A stretch of 11,304 bases of DNA from Bacteroidales bacterium. Lineage in GTDB: Bacteria; Bacteroidota; Bacteroidia; Bacteroidales; Paludibacteraceae. Positions 1 to 6,906 of this stretch are shown one piece after another. Below the pieces are notes generated by a model. That model saw only the letters and a list, made by a program, of their open reading frames with translations. It made no database searches and was not told the DNA's origin. Position 1 is the stretch's first letter. Every line of letters starts with the position of its first letter. Made by a program: the position numbers and the translations under genes. Location: assembly GCA_900769035.1 (NCBI GenBank), contig CAAGFD010000198.1, positions 1 to 11,304 on the forward strand, given 5' to 3'.

Positions 1-518
1 GGTGTAAATACGTTTTCATTGACTGTGAAAAGGTATTCTATGTCGTAATAAGCTTGTAAAAGTACTGATGTGATACCGTACGTTTTGCTACCGTGGCGCG
101 CGGCAATGCGTTCGGCTACTTCTTTCTGTATCATGCCACTGCATACCGGTATCCTGTCGCGATTCTCTATCACTTTAAAGAATATCTGACTTGATATATT
201 ATAAGGGTAATTGCCAATGACACAAAACTCTTTGCCGTTGAAAAGCGAACTTAAATCCAGTTTTAAGAAGTCTCCTTCTATCAATTTTAACTGAGGGAAA
301 TGACTTTTTAGGTAGCTAACCGACTCTGTGTCAATTTCAATGGCAGTAAGGTCGATATTCGGGTTACGTAGAAGGAATTGAGTGAGCACACCCATTCCCG
401 GACCGATTTCAAGTACGGGGGTAACCTCGATTGGCGTTATAGTATCTGCTATGCGCTGTGCTATCCCAAGGTCGTTTAAAAAGTGTTGCCCTAAATATTT
501 CTTCGCTTTTACTTCCAT
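1..518 (-). CDS. rsmA: RsmA, 16S rRNA dimethyladenosine transferase (3' end cut by window edge)
   Basis: RsmA (KsgA) dimethylates two adjacent adenosines in the 3'-terminal helix of 16S rRNA, using S-adenosylmethionine, late in 30S subunit assembly. Reading the reverse complement from the ATG at 518 gives about 172 residues. It opens with KKYLGQHFLND, the usual RsmA N-terminus. The SAM-binding motif EIGPGMGVLT lies near residues 37-46, an acidic AIEID follows, then IEGDFLKLD. The catalytic motif IV appears as NYPYNISS, where E. coli has NLPYNIS. The reading frame is open to the window edge, so roughly the last third, including the C-terminal helical domain, lies outside. The other ATG at about 534 is in a different frame and does not give RsmA. 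No strong Shine-Dalgarno precedes the start, which is normal in Bacteroidetes. The gene is divergent from the gtrA-like gene. Confidence 0.95.
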   Translation of the reverse strand, partial: MEVKAKKYLGQHFLNDLGIAQRIADTITPIEVTPVLEIGPGMGVLTQFLLRNPNIDLTAIEIDTESVSYLKSHFPQLKLIEGDFLKLDLSSLFNGKEFCVIGNYPYNISSQIFFKVIENRDRIPVCSGMIQKEVAERIAARHGSKTYGITSVLLQAYYDIEYLFTVNENVFT

Positions 519-580
519 TGTGTCGGTTTTTCATGCGTTTTTATTTTCTTCAAAGTCACTATAATACGAATAATTATTAG

Positions 581-588
581 TAACTTTG
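581..588 (+). promoter_or_regulatory. Putative Bacteroidetes -7 promoter element for the gtrA-like gene
   Basis: The sequence TAACTTTG, followed by CAC, matches the Bacteroidetes sigma-ABfr -7 consensus TAnnTTTG. It sits about 73 bases upstream of the ATG at 662. I do not see a good TTG at the -33 spacing, so only half of the promoter is supported. The same extended form, TAnCTTTGCAC, recurs upstream of rprX at 2342, which strengthens both calls. Confidence 0.5.
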
Positions 589-608
589 CACTCGTAAATT
601 ACAAATTA

Positions 609-639
609 CAAAATTAGCATTTTTTTGTTGTACTGCCAA
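609..639 (-). promoter_or_regulatory. Putative promoter for rsmA
   Basis: On the minus strand, TAATTTTG (616 down to 609) fits TAnnTTTG. A TTG at 639-637 lies 20 bases upstream of it, a plausible -33 spacing. This would give an untranslated leader of roughly 80 to 90 bases before the rsmA ATG. The region is very A/T-rich, so a chance match is quite possible. Confidence 0.3.
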
Positions 640-661
640 GACTTTTTATTTAAATATTAAA

Positions 662-1150
662 ATGAATCCAATAAATAGATTTTTACAAAAGCATATCGTC
701 AATATATTAGCTTTCTTCTACAAGCCTTTTTCCGGAATAATTTCTTTCCAATTATTCCGTTATGGTGTTTCCGGTGTGGCTAATATGATGTTTGATTGGG
801 TGTTATATTTCGTGTTTTATAACTTCATTTTTTGCCATAACGTCGTTCATATAGGCTCTATTGCAATTTCCGCTCATATCGCTTCTTTTGTTTTTACCTT
901 TCCAATCTCTTTCTTATCCGGCTTTTGGCTCTCAAGGTACATCTCTTTTAAAGAGTCCATCGTTCGCGGTCATATACAGCTGATTAGGTACTTGTTTGTG
1001 GTTTGTTGTTGTATTTTGATAAATTATATTTGCCTTAAATTGTTTGTTGAGGTGTGCAATTTCTATCCTACGCCTTCAAAAATGCTAACTACGTTGATTA
1101 CTACAGTTTTCAGTTTCCTTATGCAAAAATTCTTTACCTTTAAGGCGTAA
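662..1150 (+). CDS. GtrA-family four-helix membrane protein
   Basis: The product is a 162-residue integral membrane protein of the GtrA family. Family members are small inner-membrane proteins thought to help move or present polyprenyl-linked sugars for glycosylation of cell-surface polymers. The order of features fits: a short positively charged N-terminus, then FRYGVSGVANMMFDW near residues 32-46 (the family's F..G..N...D pattern), and four hydrophobic segments near 33-53, 62-89, 106-128 and 139-160. It ends in FLMQKFFTFK, like the usual GtrA end F...R.WVF. The mid-protein FWLSRYISF motif also fits the family. No glycosyltransferase of the GtrB type is next to it, so the partner is unknown. 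It lies 57 bases upstream of the UPF0104-like gene on the same strand and is probably co-transcribed with it. Confidence 0.85.
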   Translation: MNPINRFLQKHIVNILAFFYKPFSGIISFQLFRYGVSGVANMMFDWVLYFVFYNFIFCHNVVHIGSIAISAHIASFVFTFPISFLSGFWLSRYISFKESIVRGHIQLIRYLFVVCCCILINYICLKLFVEVCNFYPTPSKMLTTLITTVFSFLMQKFFTFKA

Positions 1151-1207
1151 TAATCGAGATTTGCTTGTCTTATTTATCATGGTGACTTACAAATCATTAT
1201 AACATTT

Positions 1208-2206
1208 ATGAATCATTATAAAAGCGATAACAGTATGAATAGTGAAATCACAACCGGTGTTGAGCGTAATAAATGGCTCTCAGTGGTTCAGTGGGTTATA
1301 CTTGCCATTGCTTATTTTGTAGTGATTTATAAGTTGGTAACTTTTGAAGATTACGATATCCTCTTGTCGTTTTTTAGTCACATTACCTTTTATCAGTGCG
1401 CGGGAATTGTAGTTGTATTGTTGTTATTCCCTTTAAATTTATTGCTCGAAGCTTTGAAATGGAAGGTTTCCGTTTCCGGTATTTCTAAAATTTCTGTTCG
1501 TCAAGCAGTTGTTTCTACTTTTGTAGGTAATGTGGGTGCCGTTATTACCCCTAATCGACTTGGTGATTTCCCTGCACGGGTGGCTTACCTCGGCTTGAAT
1601 AATAAGGTTGAAGCCGTGTTGCTCGGTATGATTGGTTCTGCTCTGCTTTCCGTTGTTATCGTCTCTTTCGGTCTTTTAGCTCTTATACAATATATAAGTG
1701 TGTCGGGGTATAATGTTGTAAGCCGGTCGTACCTATTTATCGTACTCTCCCTTATCGTTCTTGCTATTTTTCTTATCGTCATATTACCGATTGTAGTAAA
1801 GAAAATCAATGCCTTAGAGCTTAAAAGCAGATATATGAATTCTTTTTTCTCAGAATTGTCGAAAATGAGTTATCGAAAGATTTTCGACCTTACGCTACTT
1901 TCTTTACTTCGCTATATCGTGTTTTTTTCACAATACACTATCATCTTATTGGTTTTCTCTAATCAGATAACTTTAGCCGGAGCCGTTATGGTTATACCTA
2001 TAGTTTACCTTTTTACAACAATTACTCCTACTATTTCCGCGTCGGAGGCGGCTACTCGTGCCGGATATGCTTTACTTCTGTTCGAACCGCTTTCTGTTGC
2101 TGCGCCTTCTGTGGTGTTGGCAACACTTATTTTGTGGATTATCAACAATGGCATCCCTATATGCGTAGGCCTTATTCTTTCCAATTTTAACGTTATAAAA
2201 ATATAA
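1208..2206 (+). CDS. UPF0104 / lysylphosphatidylglycerol-synthase-TM-like membrane protein
   Basis: A 332-residue polytopic membrane protein with about seven to eight hydrophobic segments, starting near residue 24. It resembles the flippase-like transmembrane domain of lysylphosphatidylglycerol synthase (MprF) and UPF0104. The recognisable family points are NLLLEALKWK near 77-86, TPNRLGDFPAR at 114-124 (family pattern TPGR.GE), and PTISASEAATRAG at 274-286 (family pattern P...G..E). It has no C-terminal aminoacyltransferase domain, so it is not a full MprF. Transport or flipping of a lipid or lipid-linked sugar is a family-level inference; the substrate cannot be read from the sequence. The ATG at 1208 is used; a second ATG at 1235 would remove only nine polar residues and is also possible. 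I see no clear terminator after its stop, only a T-rich stretch. Confidence 0.8.
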   Translation: MNHYKSDNSMNSEITTGVERNKWLSVVQWVILAIAYFVVIYKLVTFEDYDILLSFFSHITFYQCAGIVVVLLLFPLNLLLEALKWKVSVSGISKISVRQAVVSTFVGNVGAVITPNRLGDFPARVAYLGLNNKVEAVLLGMIGSALLSVVIVSFGLLALIQYISVSGYNVVSRSYLFIVLSLIVLAIFLIVILPIVVKKINALELKSRYMNSFFSELSKMSYRKIFDLTLLSLLRYIVFFSQYTIILLVFSNQITLAGAVMVIPIVYLFTTITPTISASEAATRAGYALLLFEPLSVAAPSVVLATLILWIINNGIPICVGLILSNFNVIKI

Positions 2207-2341
2207 TCTTTTATAGCCCCCTCCCTAATCTTTTTTTTCTTAAAATTCTCCTTTTCTTCCTTTTTCTTACTTCAAAAGAGGCTCTGCAGAATTTTGATGT
2301 TAAATTTAGTTAATAAATCCATAAATTCGGATTATTTTTTT

Positions 2342-2349
2342 TACCTTTG
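2342..2349 (+). promoter_or_regulatory. Putative Bacteroidetes -7 promoter element for rprXY
   Basis: TACCTTTG followed by CAC is a strong match to the Bacteroidetes -7 consensus TAnnTTTG in its extended form. It lies in the 222-base spacer between the UPF0104-like gene and rprX, about 80 bases before the kinase start. A TTG at the expected -33 position is not evident. Its place directly before rprX suggests that rprXY has its own promoter rather than depending on read-through from the upstream membrane-protein genes. Confidence 0.55.
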
Positions 2350-2428
2350 CACAATAAAAGGATATACCTTTTTCGTTTAACGATAAATGGTGTAAAGTTT
2401 TTTTAATGATAAATTTATAAAATTGTAA

Positions 2429-3931
2429 TTGACATTGTTACGTAAGAATTCGATTTGGATTATCATCAGTTTGATGTTTCTAATGTTTATCGTGTTGCTT
2501 TTTTTGCAATTGAGATATGTAGTTCAGACTGATTATTTAATAAGAACTCGCTTTCAAGATGCCGTTCAGCGCAGTATGTTTCGCACTGCCGAAGCGGTAG
2601 AAGAGGCGGAGGTGATGTCTTATATCAATGATATTGTAAATAGCGATACACCGGAGGGGCGCGATGCAAAAGAATTATTTAACAGTGTTAATGTGGATGT
2701 GCGCGGTATGCAGAGCGTTTTTCAGACGAACGACTCCATCCTCGTGCCGAGTTATAAATTGAGATCTGACGATATAGCCGGCGATGCCGATTATTCTTTT
2801 ACCGAGCAGAAGTATAAACAATTCCTTCGCTCGAAAAAATTGATAGATGTTGTCACTGCTCGTCTGCTCAATGATGCTCCGGCATACGATATCACTTCGC
2901 GTATCGACCCTATCCAAATTCGTGAATTGTTGTCATACAATTTACGTAATAATGGAGTTACTTATGATTTCCAATTCGCAGTGGCGGATAAATGGGGAAA
3001 ACATATTTACAGCTTCGATGAAAAACCTTTTGATTTGAACGAGACTAACTACCAACAACGGTTGTTCCCTTCCGAAAATAGCAGATATCCTTACTTCTTG
3101 TATCTCTATTTCCCGGACGAACATCTTTTCTTTAATCAGAGTATTAAAATGGTACTCCCTTCCGTGCTCGTTACTTTGGTTTTACTCGTAATTTGTATTA
3201 TCACAATAATATATATCTTTAAACAACGTTGGATGTATGAGGTGAAGAATGATTTTGTGAATAATATGACTCATGAGCTTAAAACGCCGGTTTCTTCCAT
3301 CTCATTGGCTTCTCAAATGCTTAACGACCCAAATGTGACTAAGTCGCCTCAAATGTTGTCTCGTATATCGCAAGTCATTAAGGATGAAACCAAGCGTCTT
3401 TCCGACCAAGTAGAAAAAGTATTGCAAACTTCCGTTTTCGAAAAAGAGAAAACTAACCTTGTTTTTAAAGAGAATAACGTGAACGAGCTCATCGAAAGTA
3501 TTGCAAATAATTATTCCCTTAAATTGGAAAATCTCGGCGGTAAACTCTGTGTAAATCTTCAAGCTGTGAATGCTTTTGCTATGGTCGATGAGATGCACTT
3601 CTCTAACGTGGTATACAATTTGATGGATAATGCAGTGAAATATTCTCGCCCTGAAGTTCCTCCGATAATTACTATCACTACGTGGAATAAGAAAAACAGA
3701 ATATTTATCTCTGTCGAAGATAATGGTAAAGGCATTAAAAAAGAGTATCTGAAACATATTTTTGATAAGTTTTACCGCGTGCCTACAGGTAATCGTCACG
3801 ATGTAAAAGGTTTCGGGCTCGGATTGGCTTATGTGAATAAAATAGTTAAAGACCATCACGGATCTATTAAAGTGGAATCTCAAGTGAATGTCGGTACTAA
3901 ATTTATTTTCGATATACCTAATGTTGAATAA
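2429..3931 (+). CDS. rprX: RprX-like membrane sensor histidine kinase
   Basis: Sensor kinase of a two-component system that phosphorylates the adjacent regulator RprY. About 500 residues. A first membrane segment spans roughly 9-27, an extracytoplasmic sensing region about 30-237, and a second membrane segment 241-264. The HisKA domain has NNMTHELKTPVSS with the phosphoacceptor His282. The ATPase domain shows the N box NLMDNAVKYS (397-406), the G1 box DNGKGI (431-436), the F box FDKFYR (445-450) and the G2 box GFGLGLAY (461-468), so all catalytic motifs are intact. The start is odd: an in-frame TAA at 2426 and the absence of ATG before codon 16 force a TTG start at 2429 or 2435, because starting at codon 16 would cut into the first membrane helix. 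TTG at 2435 gives MLRKNSIW, close to the Bacteroides RprX N-terminus as I remember it. The signal sensed is not known from sequence. Confidence 0.9.
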   Translation: MTLLRKNSIWIIISLMFLMFIVLLFLQLRYVVQTDYLIRTRFQDAVQRSMFRTAEAVEEAEVMSYINDIVNSDTPEGRDAKELFNSVNVDVRGMQSVFQTNDSILVPSYKLRSDDIAGDADYSFTEQKYKQFLRSKKLIDVVTARLLNDAPAYDITSRIDPIQIRELLSYNLRNNGVTYDFQFAVADKWGKHIYSFDEKPFDLNETNYQQRLFPSENSRYPYFLYLYFPDEHLFFNQSIKMVLPSVLVTLVLLVICIITIIYIFKQRWMYEVKNDFVNNMTHELKTPVSSISLASQMLNDPNVTKSPQMLSRISQVIKDETKRLSDQVEKVLQTSVFEKEKTNLVFKENNVNELIESIANNYSLKLENLGGKLCVNLQAVNAFAMVDEMHFSNVVYNLMDNAVKYSRPEVPPIITITTWNKKNRIFISVEDNGKGIKKEYLKHIFDKFYRVPTGNRHDVKGFGLGLAYVNKIVKDHHGSIKVESQVNVGTKFIFDIPNVE

Positions 3932-3962
3932 TTAATAATGTTAAATAAATATATTGCGTAAA

Positions 3963-4652
3963 ATGGAAAAGACAAAAATTTTACTTTGCGAGGATGATGA
4001 AAATCTAGGTATGCTTCTTCGCGAATACTTACAAGCTAAAGGGTATGACGTTGTTTTGATGCCCGACGGTGAAGCTGGGTATCAAACTTTTATGAGTGAA
4101 AAAATCGATCTCTGTATTCTTGATGTTATGATGCCTAAAAAAGATGGTTTTACATTGGCACATGACATTCGTAAAGTTAATGGTATTGTACCTATTGTTT
4201 TTCTTACGGCAAAATCTTTAAAAGAAGACGTTCTTGAAGGTTTTAAAATCGGAGCCGATGATTATATTACAAAACCATTCTCTATGGAAGAACTTACTTT
4301 CCGTATAGAGGCTATAATGCGTAGAATAAGTGGTAAAAAGAATAAAAACGGCAGTGAGTATCGTCTTGGTAAAATGACTTTTGACACACAAAAACAGGTT
4401 TTACTCGTGGATGATAAACAGATAAAACTTACTACTAAAGAGAGTGAACTCCTTACTCTTCTCGTCCAAAACTCAAATAATATGTTAGAGCGTAATTATG
4501 CCCTCAAAACCATTTGGGTGGAAGATAATTATTTCAACGCTCGCAGTATGGACGTTTACATCACTAAATTACGTAAATTACTTAGATTCGACCCTAATGT
4601 TGAAATTATCAATATTCATGGAAAGGGTTATAAACTCGTTATTCCGGATTAA
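3963..4652 (+). CDS. rprY: RprY-like OmpR-family response regulator
   Basis: A 229-residue DNA-binding response regulator, partner of the kinase 31 bases upstream. The receiver domain (about 5-118) has the acidic pocket E10, D11, D12, the phosphoacceptor Asp54 in LDVMMPKKDG, Thr82 in LTAK and Lys104 in ITKPF. The winged-helix OmpR/PhoB domain (about 133-227) contains LTTKESELL, the recognition region ARSMDVYITKLRK (193-205) and the closing hairpin INIHGKGYKL. The receiver sequence EDDENLGMLLREYLQAKGY matches Bacteroides RprY nearly word for word as I remember it, which is why I name the pair. In Bacteroides and Porphyromonas, RprY has been linked to stress responses; the targets here are not known. 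The ATG at 3963 is preferred over a TTG at 3954 because it gives the usual short N-terminus. A terminator follows directly. Confidence 0.93.
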   Translation: MEKTKILLCEDDENLGMLLREYLQAKGYDVVLMPDGEAGYQTFMSEKIDLCILDVMMPKKDGFTLAHDIRKVNGIVPIVFLTAKSLKEDVLEGFKIGADDYITKPFSMEELTFRIEAIMRRISGKKNKNGSEYRLGKMTFDTQKQVLLVDDKQIKLTTKESELLTLLVQNSNNMLERNYALKTIWVEDNYFNARSMDVYITKLRKLLRFDPNVEIINIHGKGYKLVIPD

Positions 4653-4663
4653 TAATCAGATAT

Positions 4664-4690
4664 AGCACGGCATTCTTTGTCGTGCTTTTT
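4664..4690 (+). terminator. Intrinsic terminator after rprY
   Basis: The arms AGCACGGCA (4664-4672) and TGTCGTGCT (4678-4686) form a 9-bp stem with one G-T wobble around the loop TTCTT. The 3' arm runs straight into a T-run (4686-4690, then TATTATT). The hairpin starts 12 bases after the rprY stop codon, so it is well placed to end the rprXY transcript. Its T-run ends only 7 bases before the ATG of the following lipoprotein gene. Confidence 0.85.
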
Positions 4691-4697
4691 TATTATT

Positions 4698-5336
4698 ATG
4701 AAAAAGATTGTTTTGCTTTTTTTTGTTGCATTGATGCTCTTTTCTTGCCGTAATAATACAGATTTCCTTATCCGTACGGCAGTGGAAAATCAAATGAAAA
4801 ATTATCCGGAGTCCACTTTGCAAGACCTGTATAAATGCTTTTTTCAAGATTATTTTGGTCCTGGACATATAGTTTCCGATTCATTAGCTGCTCGTGATTA
4901 TCTCGCCTCTGAATTGGAGTATATGGGGGATAACACTGCAGTACTGCTCTATGAGTCAACAGGCTATCAAAATAATTTTGTTAGAGTTAGCCTCGATGTT
5001 ATTCGCGACAGTATTGTACCTTTTGATGTATATTTGTCCGCCTTTTTACGGAGTGTAAAAGATATTGAGGGATTATCTCATGAGGAATGGTGCGGAGAAT
5101 GGTCGAAGATTATTGCAGTTATCGATGATATGAATCTTAATCTACCCAATTATCAAGGCGATAAGCTTTCTATCGATTCTCTTTTGGGTGCGGGAAAATA
5201 TGTGATGCATCATAGTAGAAGTTATGGAGTTGCTTATCATCCGCATTATAGAATTATGCGTAGGGATATTTTTGATAAAGAAATTTTACCATATATAAAG
5301 TTGTATTATTTAATTCCCTTGTTGGATGAAAATTAA
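4698..5336 (+). CDS. Predicted lipoprotein of unknown function
   Basis: A 212-residue protein beginning MKKIVLLFFVALMLFSC, a signal peptide with a lipobox (LFSC) and the lipidated Cys17, so it should be anchored in the envelope. I cannot assign a function. The mature part has two motif-like clusters: DLYKCFFQDYFGPGH at 43-57 and HHSRSYGVAYHPHYRI at 171-186. The first contains GPGH and the second is rich in His and Tyr with PHYRI. I have the impression that related uncharacterised Bacteroidales proteins share these, but I cannot confirm it here. The histidines at 57, 171, 172, 181 and 183 might bind a metal or form an active site; that is speculation. The ATG at 4698 is chosen because a 7-residue extension to a TTG at 4677 would start inside the rprY terminator and put extra residues before a perfect signal peptide. 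Confidence 0.8.
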   Translation: MKKIVLLFFVALMLFSCRNNTDFLIRTAVENQMKNYPESTLQDLYKCFFQDYFGPGHIVSDSLAARDYLASELEYMGDNTAVLLYESTGYQNNFVRVSLDVIRDSIVPFDVYLSAFLRSVKDIEGLSHEEWCGEWSKIIAVIDDMNLNLPNYQGDKLSIDSLLGAGKYVMHHSRSYGVAYHPHYRIMRRDIFDKEILPYIKLYYLIPLLDEN

Positions 5337-5499
5337 TTAAGAGTACAAAATGCAGGTTATGGTTACGTATGATGATGTGTGTTATTTACTTTCCATTGTG
5401 CATATCCAATGTTGATGTAATAGATAGAATAATCATCATCCATGATGTACGTGTATTTAAGCAATTCCGCATAATCATGTTTTTTTCTTTGTAGACATA

Positions 5500-5539
5500 A
5501 TGAACCCCGAAAGTTGGATAAAAAACTTTCGGGGTTCAT
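5500..5539. terminator. Perfect 16-bp-stem hairpin between convergent genes, candidate bidirectional terminator
   Basis: ATGAACCCCGAAAGTT (5500-5515) is repeated exactly as its reverse complement at 5524-5539, with an 8-base loop GGATAAAA. It lies between the convergent lipoprotein gene and purA, where a shared terminator is expected. There is no T-run directly after either arm; the nearest on the plus strand is a T8 stretch about 14 bases on. The arm sequence also resembles ends of some IS3-family elements (see findings). The rest of the 5337-5574 spacer is A/T-rich and I see no gene in it. Confidence 0.6.
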
Positions 5540-5574
5540 ATCATTGATGAGTATTTTTTTTATTATAGAGTATG

Positions 5575-6864
5575 TTAGAAAATATCCTTTTTGATGATGG
5601 TTTGTGTACGATCCGGTCCTACACTAACTATTGCTATTTCTGTATTTGTTAACTCTTCTATTTTACGGAGATATTGTTTTGCATTGTTTGGTAGCTTCTC
5701 GTAGTCTCTGATATCTGTAATCTCTTCATCCCATCCAGGCAATTCTATGAATATAGGTTTGCAACGCTCTAAGGCAGAGAGTGTGGCTGGTACATAGTCT
5801 ATTTCTTTGCCGTCAAGCTCATAGCCGGTGCAGATTTTTACTGTTTTTAATCCTGATAATACATCAAAGAGCATGATGCTTAAGTAGTTGATGCCTGATA
5901 CTCTGCATGCGTGGCGTAGGGCAACGGCATCGAGGTAACCTACGCGACGTGGACGTCCGGTAACGGTGCCATACTCATGTCCGCGCTCTCTGATGTAATT
6001 TGCCAAGTCGCCTTCTATCTCGGTAGGAAATGGTCCTGCTCCAACGCGTGTAGTGTATGCTTTGCAAATACCTAATGCTTTGTCGATATAGCGTGGTGCA
6101 AGCCCTGCTCCAAGTGGTACGCTCGCTGCTGTTGGCGATGAAGAGGTTACGAAAGGATAGGTTCCGTTTTCTATACAGAGCATTACTCCTTGTGCCCCTT
6201 CGAAAAGTATTTTTTTGCCTGCTTCCACTTCTTTATTAAGTAAGATAGATGTGTCGCAAACGTACGGTTTTAAGATTTCTCCATATTCGATGTACTCATT
6301 ATATAATGTATCGTAGTCGAGAGGCTCGAGTCCTAACATTTTGAGCTCCATATTTTTTTGTAAAAGAGCATCTTTGAGTCGCTCTGCAAAATACTCTTTA
6401 TCGAGTAAATCCCCGATTCTTATACCTATACGGCTATATTTGTCGGTGTATGCAGGTCCGATACCTTTTTTGGTAGTACCGATATTTTTACCACCTTTCA
6501 GAGTTTCATAAGCTCCGTCAAGCATGATGTGGTATGGCATGATAACCGCTGCACGGTCGGAAATAAAGAGTTGAAAGTCGGTAATGCCTCTTTGTTTTAA
6601 TCCTTCGAGTTCCGCAATGGCTGCTTTAGGGTTGATTACCATGCCGTTTGCCATAACGTTTTTTATTCTCGGATTGAAAATACCGGATGGGATTGATTGT
6701 AATGCGTATTTATTACCTCCGAATGTTATGGTATGTCCTGCATTATTTCCTCCTTGAAAGCGTACTACAACATCGGCTTTCTGACCTAAATAATCGGTCA
6801 TTTTTCCTTTGCCTTCGTCTCCCCATTGTATGCCTACAACGACTAATGTATTGTTGTTCATCAT
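5575..6864 (-). CDS. purA: Adenylosuccinate synthetase
   Basis: PurA joins IMP and aspartate, using GTP, to give adenylosuccinate: the first step of the AMP branch, in the cytoplasm. The 429-residue product is full length. The P-loop WGDEGKGK lies at 14-21 with the catalytic Asp16; NAGHT at 41-45 carries the catalytic His44. GTTKKGIGPAYTDKYSR (129-145) is the second family signature, TTRVGAGPFPTE (271-282) follows, and the base-binding end SVGPDRTQT is at 414-422. The start has two ATG codons in tandem (6864 and 6861) after an A-rich stretch; either may be used. It is the last gene of the purB-guaB-guaA-purA cluster, 42 bases after guaA. VVRFQGGNNAGHT, VCDTS and RRVGYLDAV are closer to Bacillus PurA than to the Bacteroides form beginning MKVDVLLGLQWGDEGKGK that I remember. 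Confidence 0.97.
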   Translation of the reverse strand: MMNNNTLVVVGIQWGDEGKGKMTDYLGQKADVVVRFQGGNNAGHTITFGGNKYALQSIPSGIFNPRIKNVMANGMVINPKAAIAELEGLKQRGITDFQLFISDRAAVIMPYHIMLDGAYETLKGGKNIGTTKKGIGPAYTDKYSRIGIRIGDLLDKEYFAERLKDALLQKNMELKMLGLEPLDYDTLYNEYIEYGEILKPYVCDTSILLNKEVEAGKKILFEGAQGVMLCIENGTYPFVTSSSPTAASVPLGAGLAPRYIDKALGICKAYTTRVGAGPFPTEIEGDLANYIRERGHEYGTVTGRPRRVGYLDAVALRHACRVSGINYLSIMLFDVLSGLKTVKICTGYELDGKEIDYVPATLSALERCKPIFIELPGWDEEITDIRDYEKLPNNAKQYLRKIEELTNTEIAIVSVGPDRTQTIIKKDIF

Positions 6865-6906
6865 TTTTTTTTCTTTTGTTTTTTGTTTGTAAATTGTGTT
6901 TGTTTT

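Noticed and set aside
2272..2297. Inverted repeat TCAAAA / TTTTGA in the spacer before rprX, considered as a terminator for the UPF0104-like gene.
   Set aside because: The stem is only 6 A/T-rich pairs with a 14-base interior and no following T-run, so it is too weak to call.
3302..3883. A 193-residue open frame antisense to rprX.
   Set aside because: It lies wholly opposite the conserved kinase domain, whose motifs are all intact in the sense frame, and its product has no recognisable features. It is a frame shadow.
3954..3962. TTG start for rprY three codons upstream.
   Set aside because: The ATG at 3963 gives the usual OmpR-family N-terminus and needs no rare start codon.
4677..4697. Seven-residue extension of the lipoprotein to a TTG start.
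   Set aside because: The TTG lies within the rprY terminator loop and stem, and the ATG at 4698 gives a canonical signal peptide.
5350..5415. A 21-codon open frame starting at an ATG after the lipoprotein gene.
   Set aside because: It is very short, has no signal peptide or recognisable motif, and no supporting ribosome-binding site; chance is enough to explain it.
5434..5447. Small inverted repeat CATCA / TGATG with a 4-base loop.
   Set aside because: A 5-bp A/T-rich stem with no T-run is expected by chance in such sequence and has no clear placement for a function.
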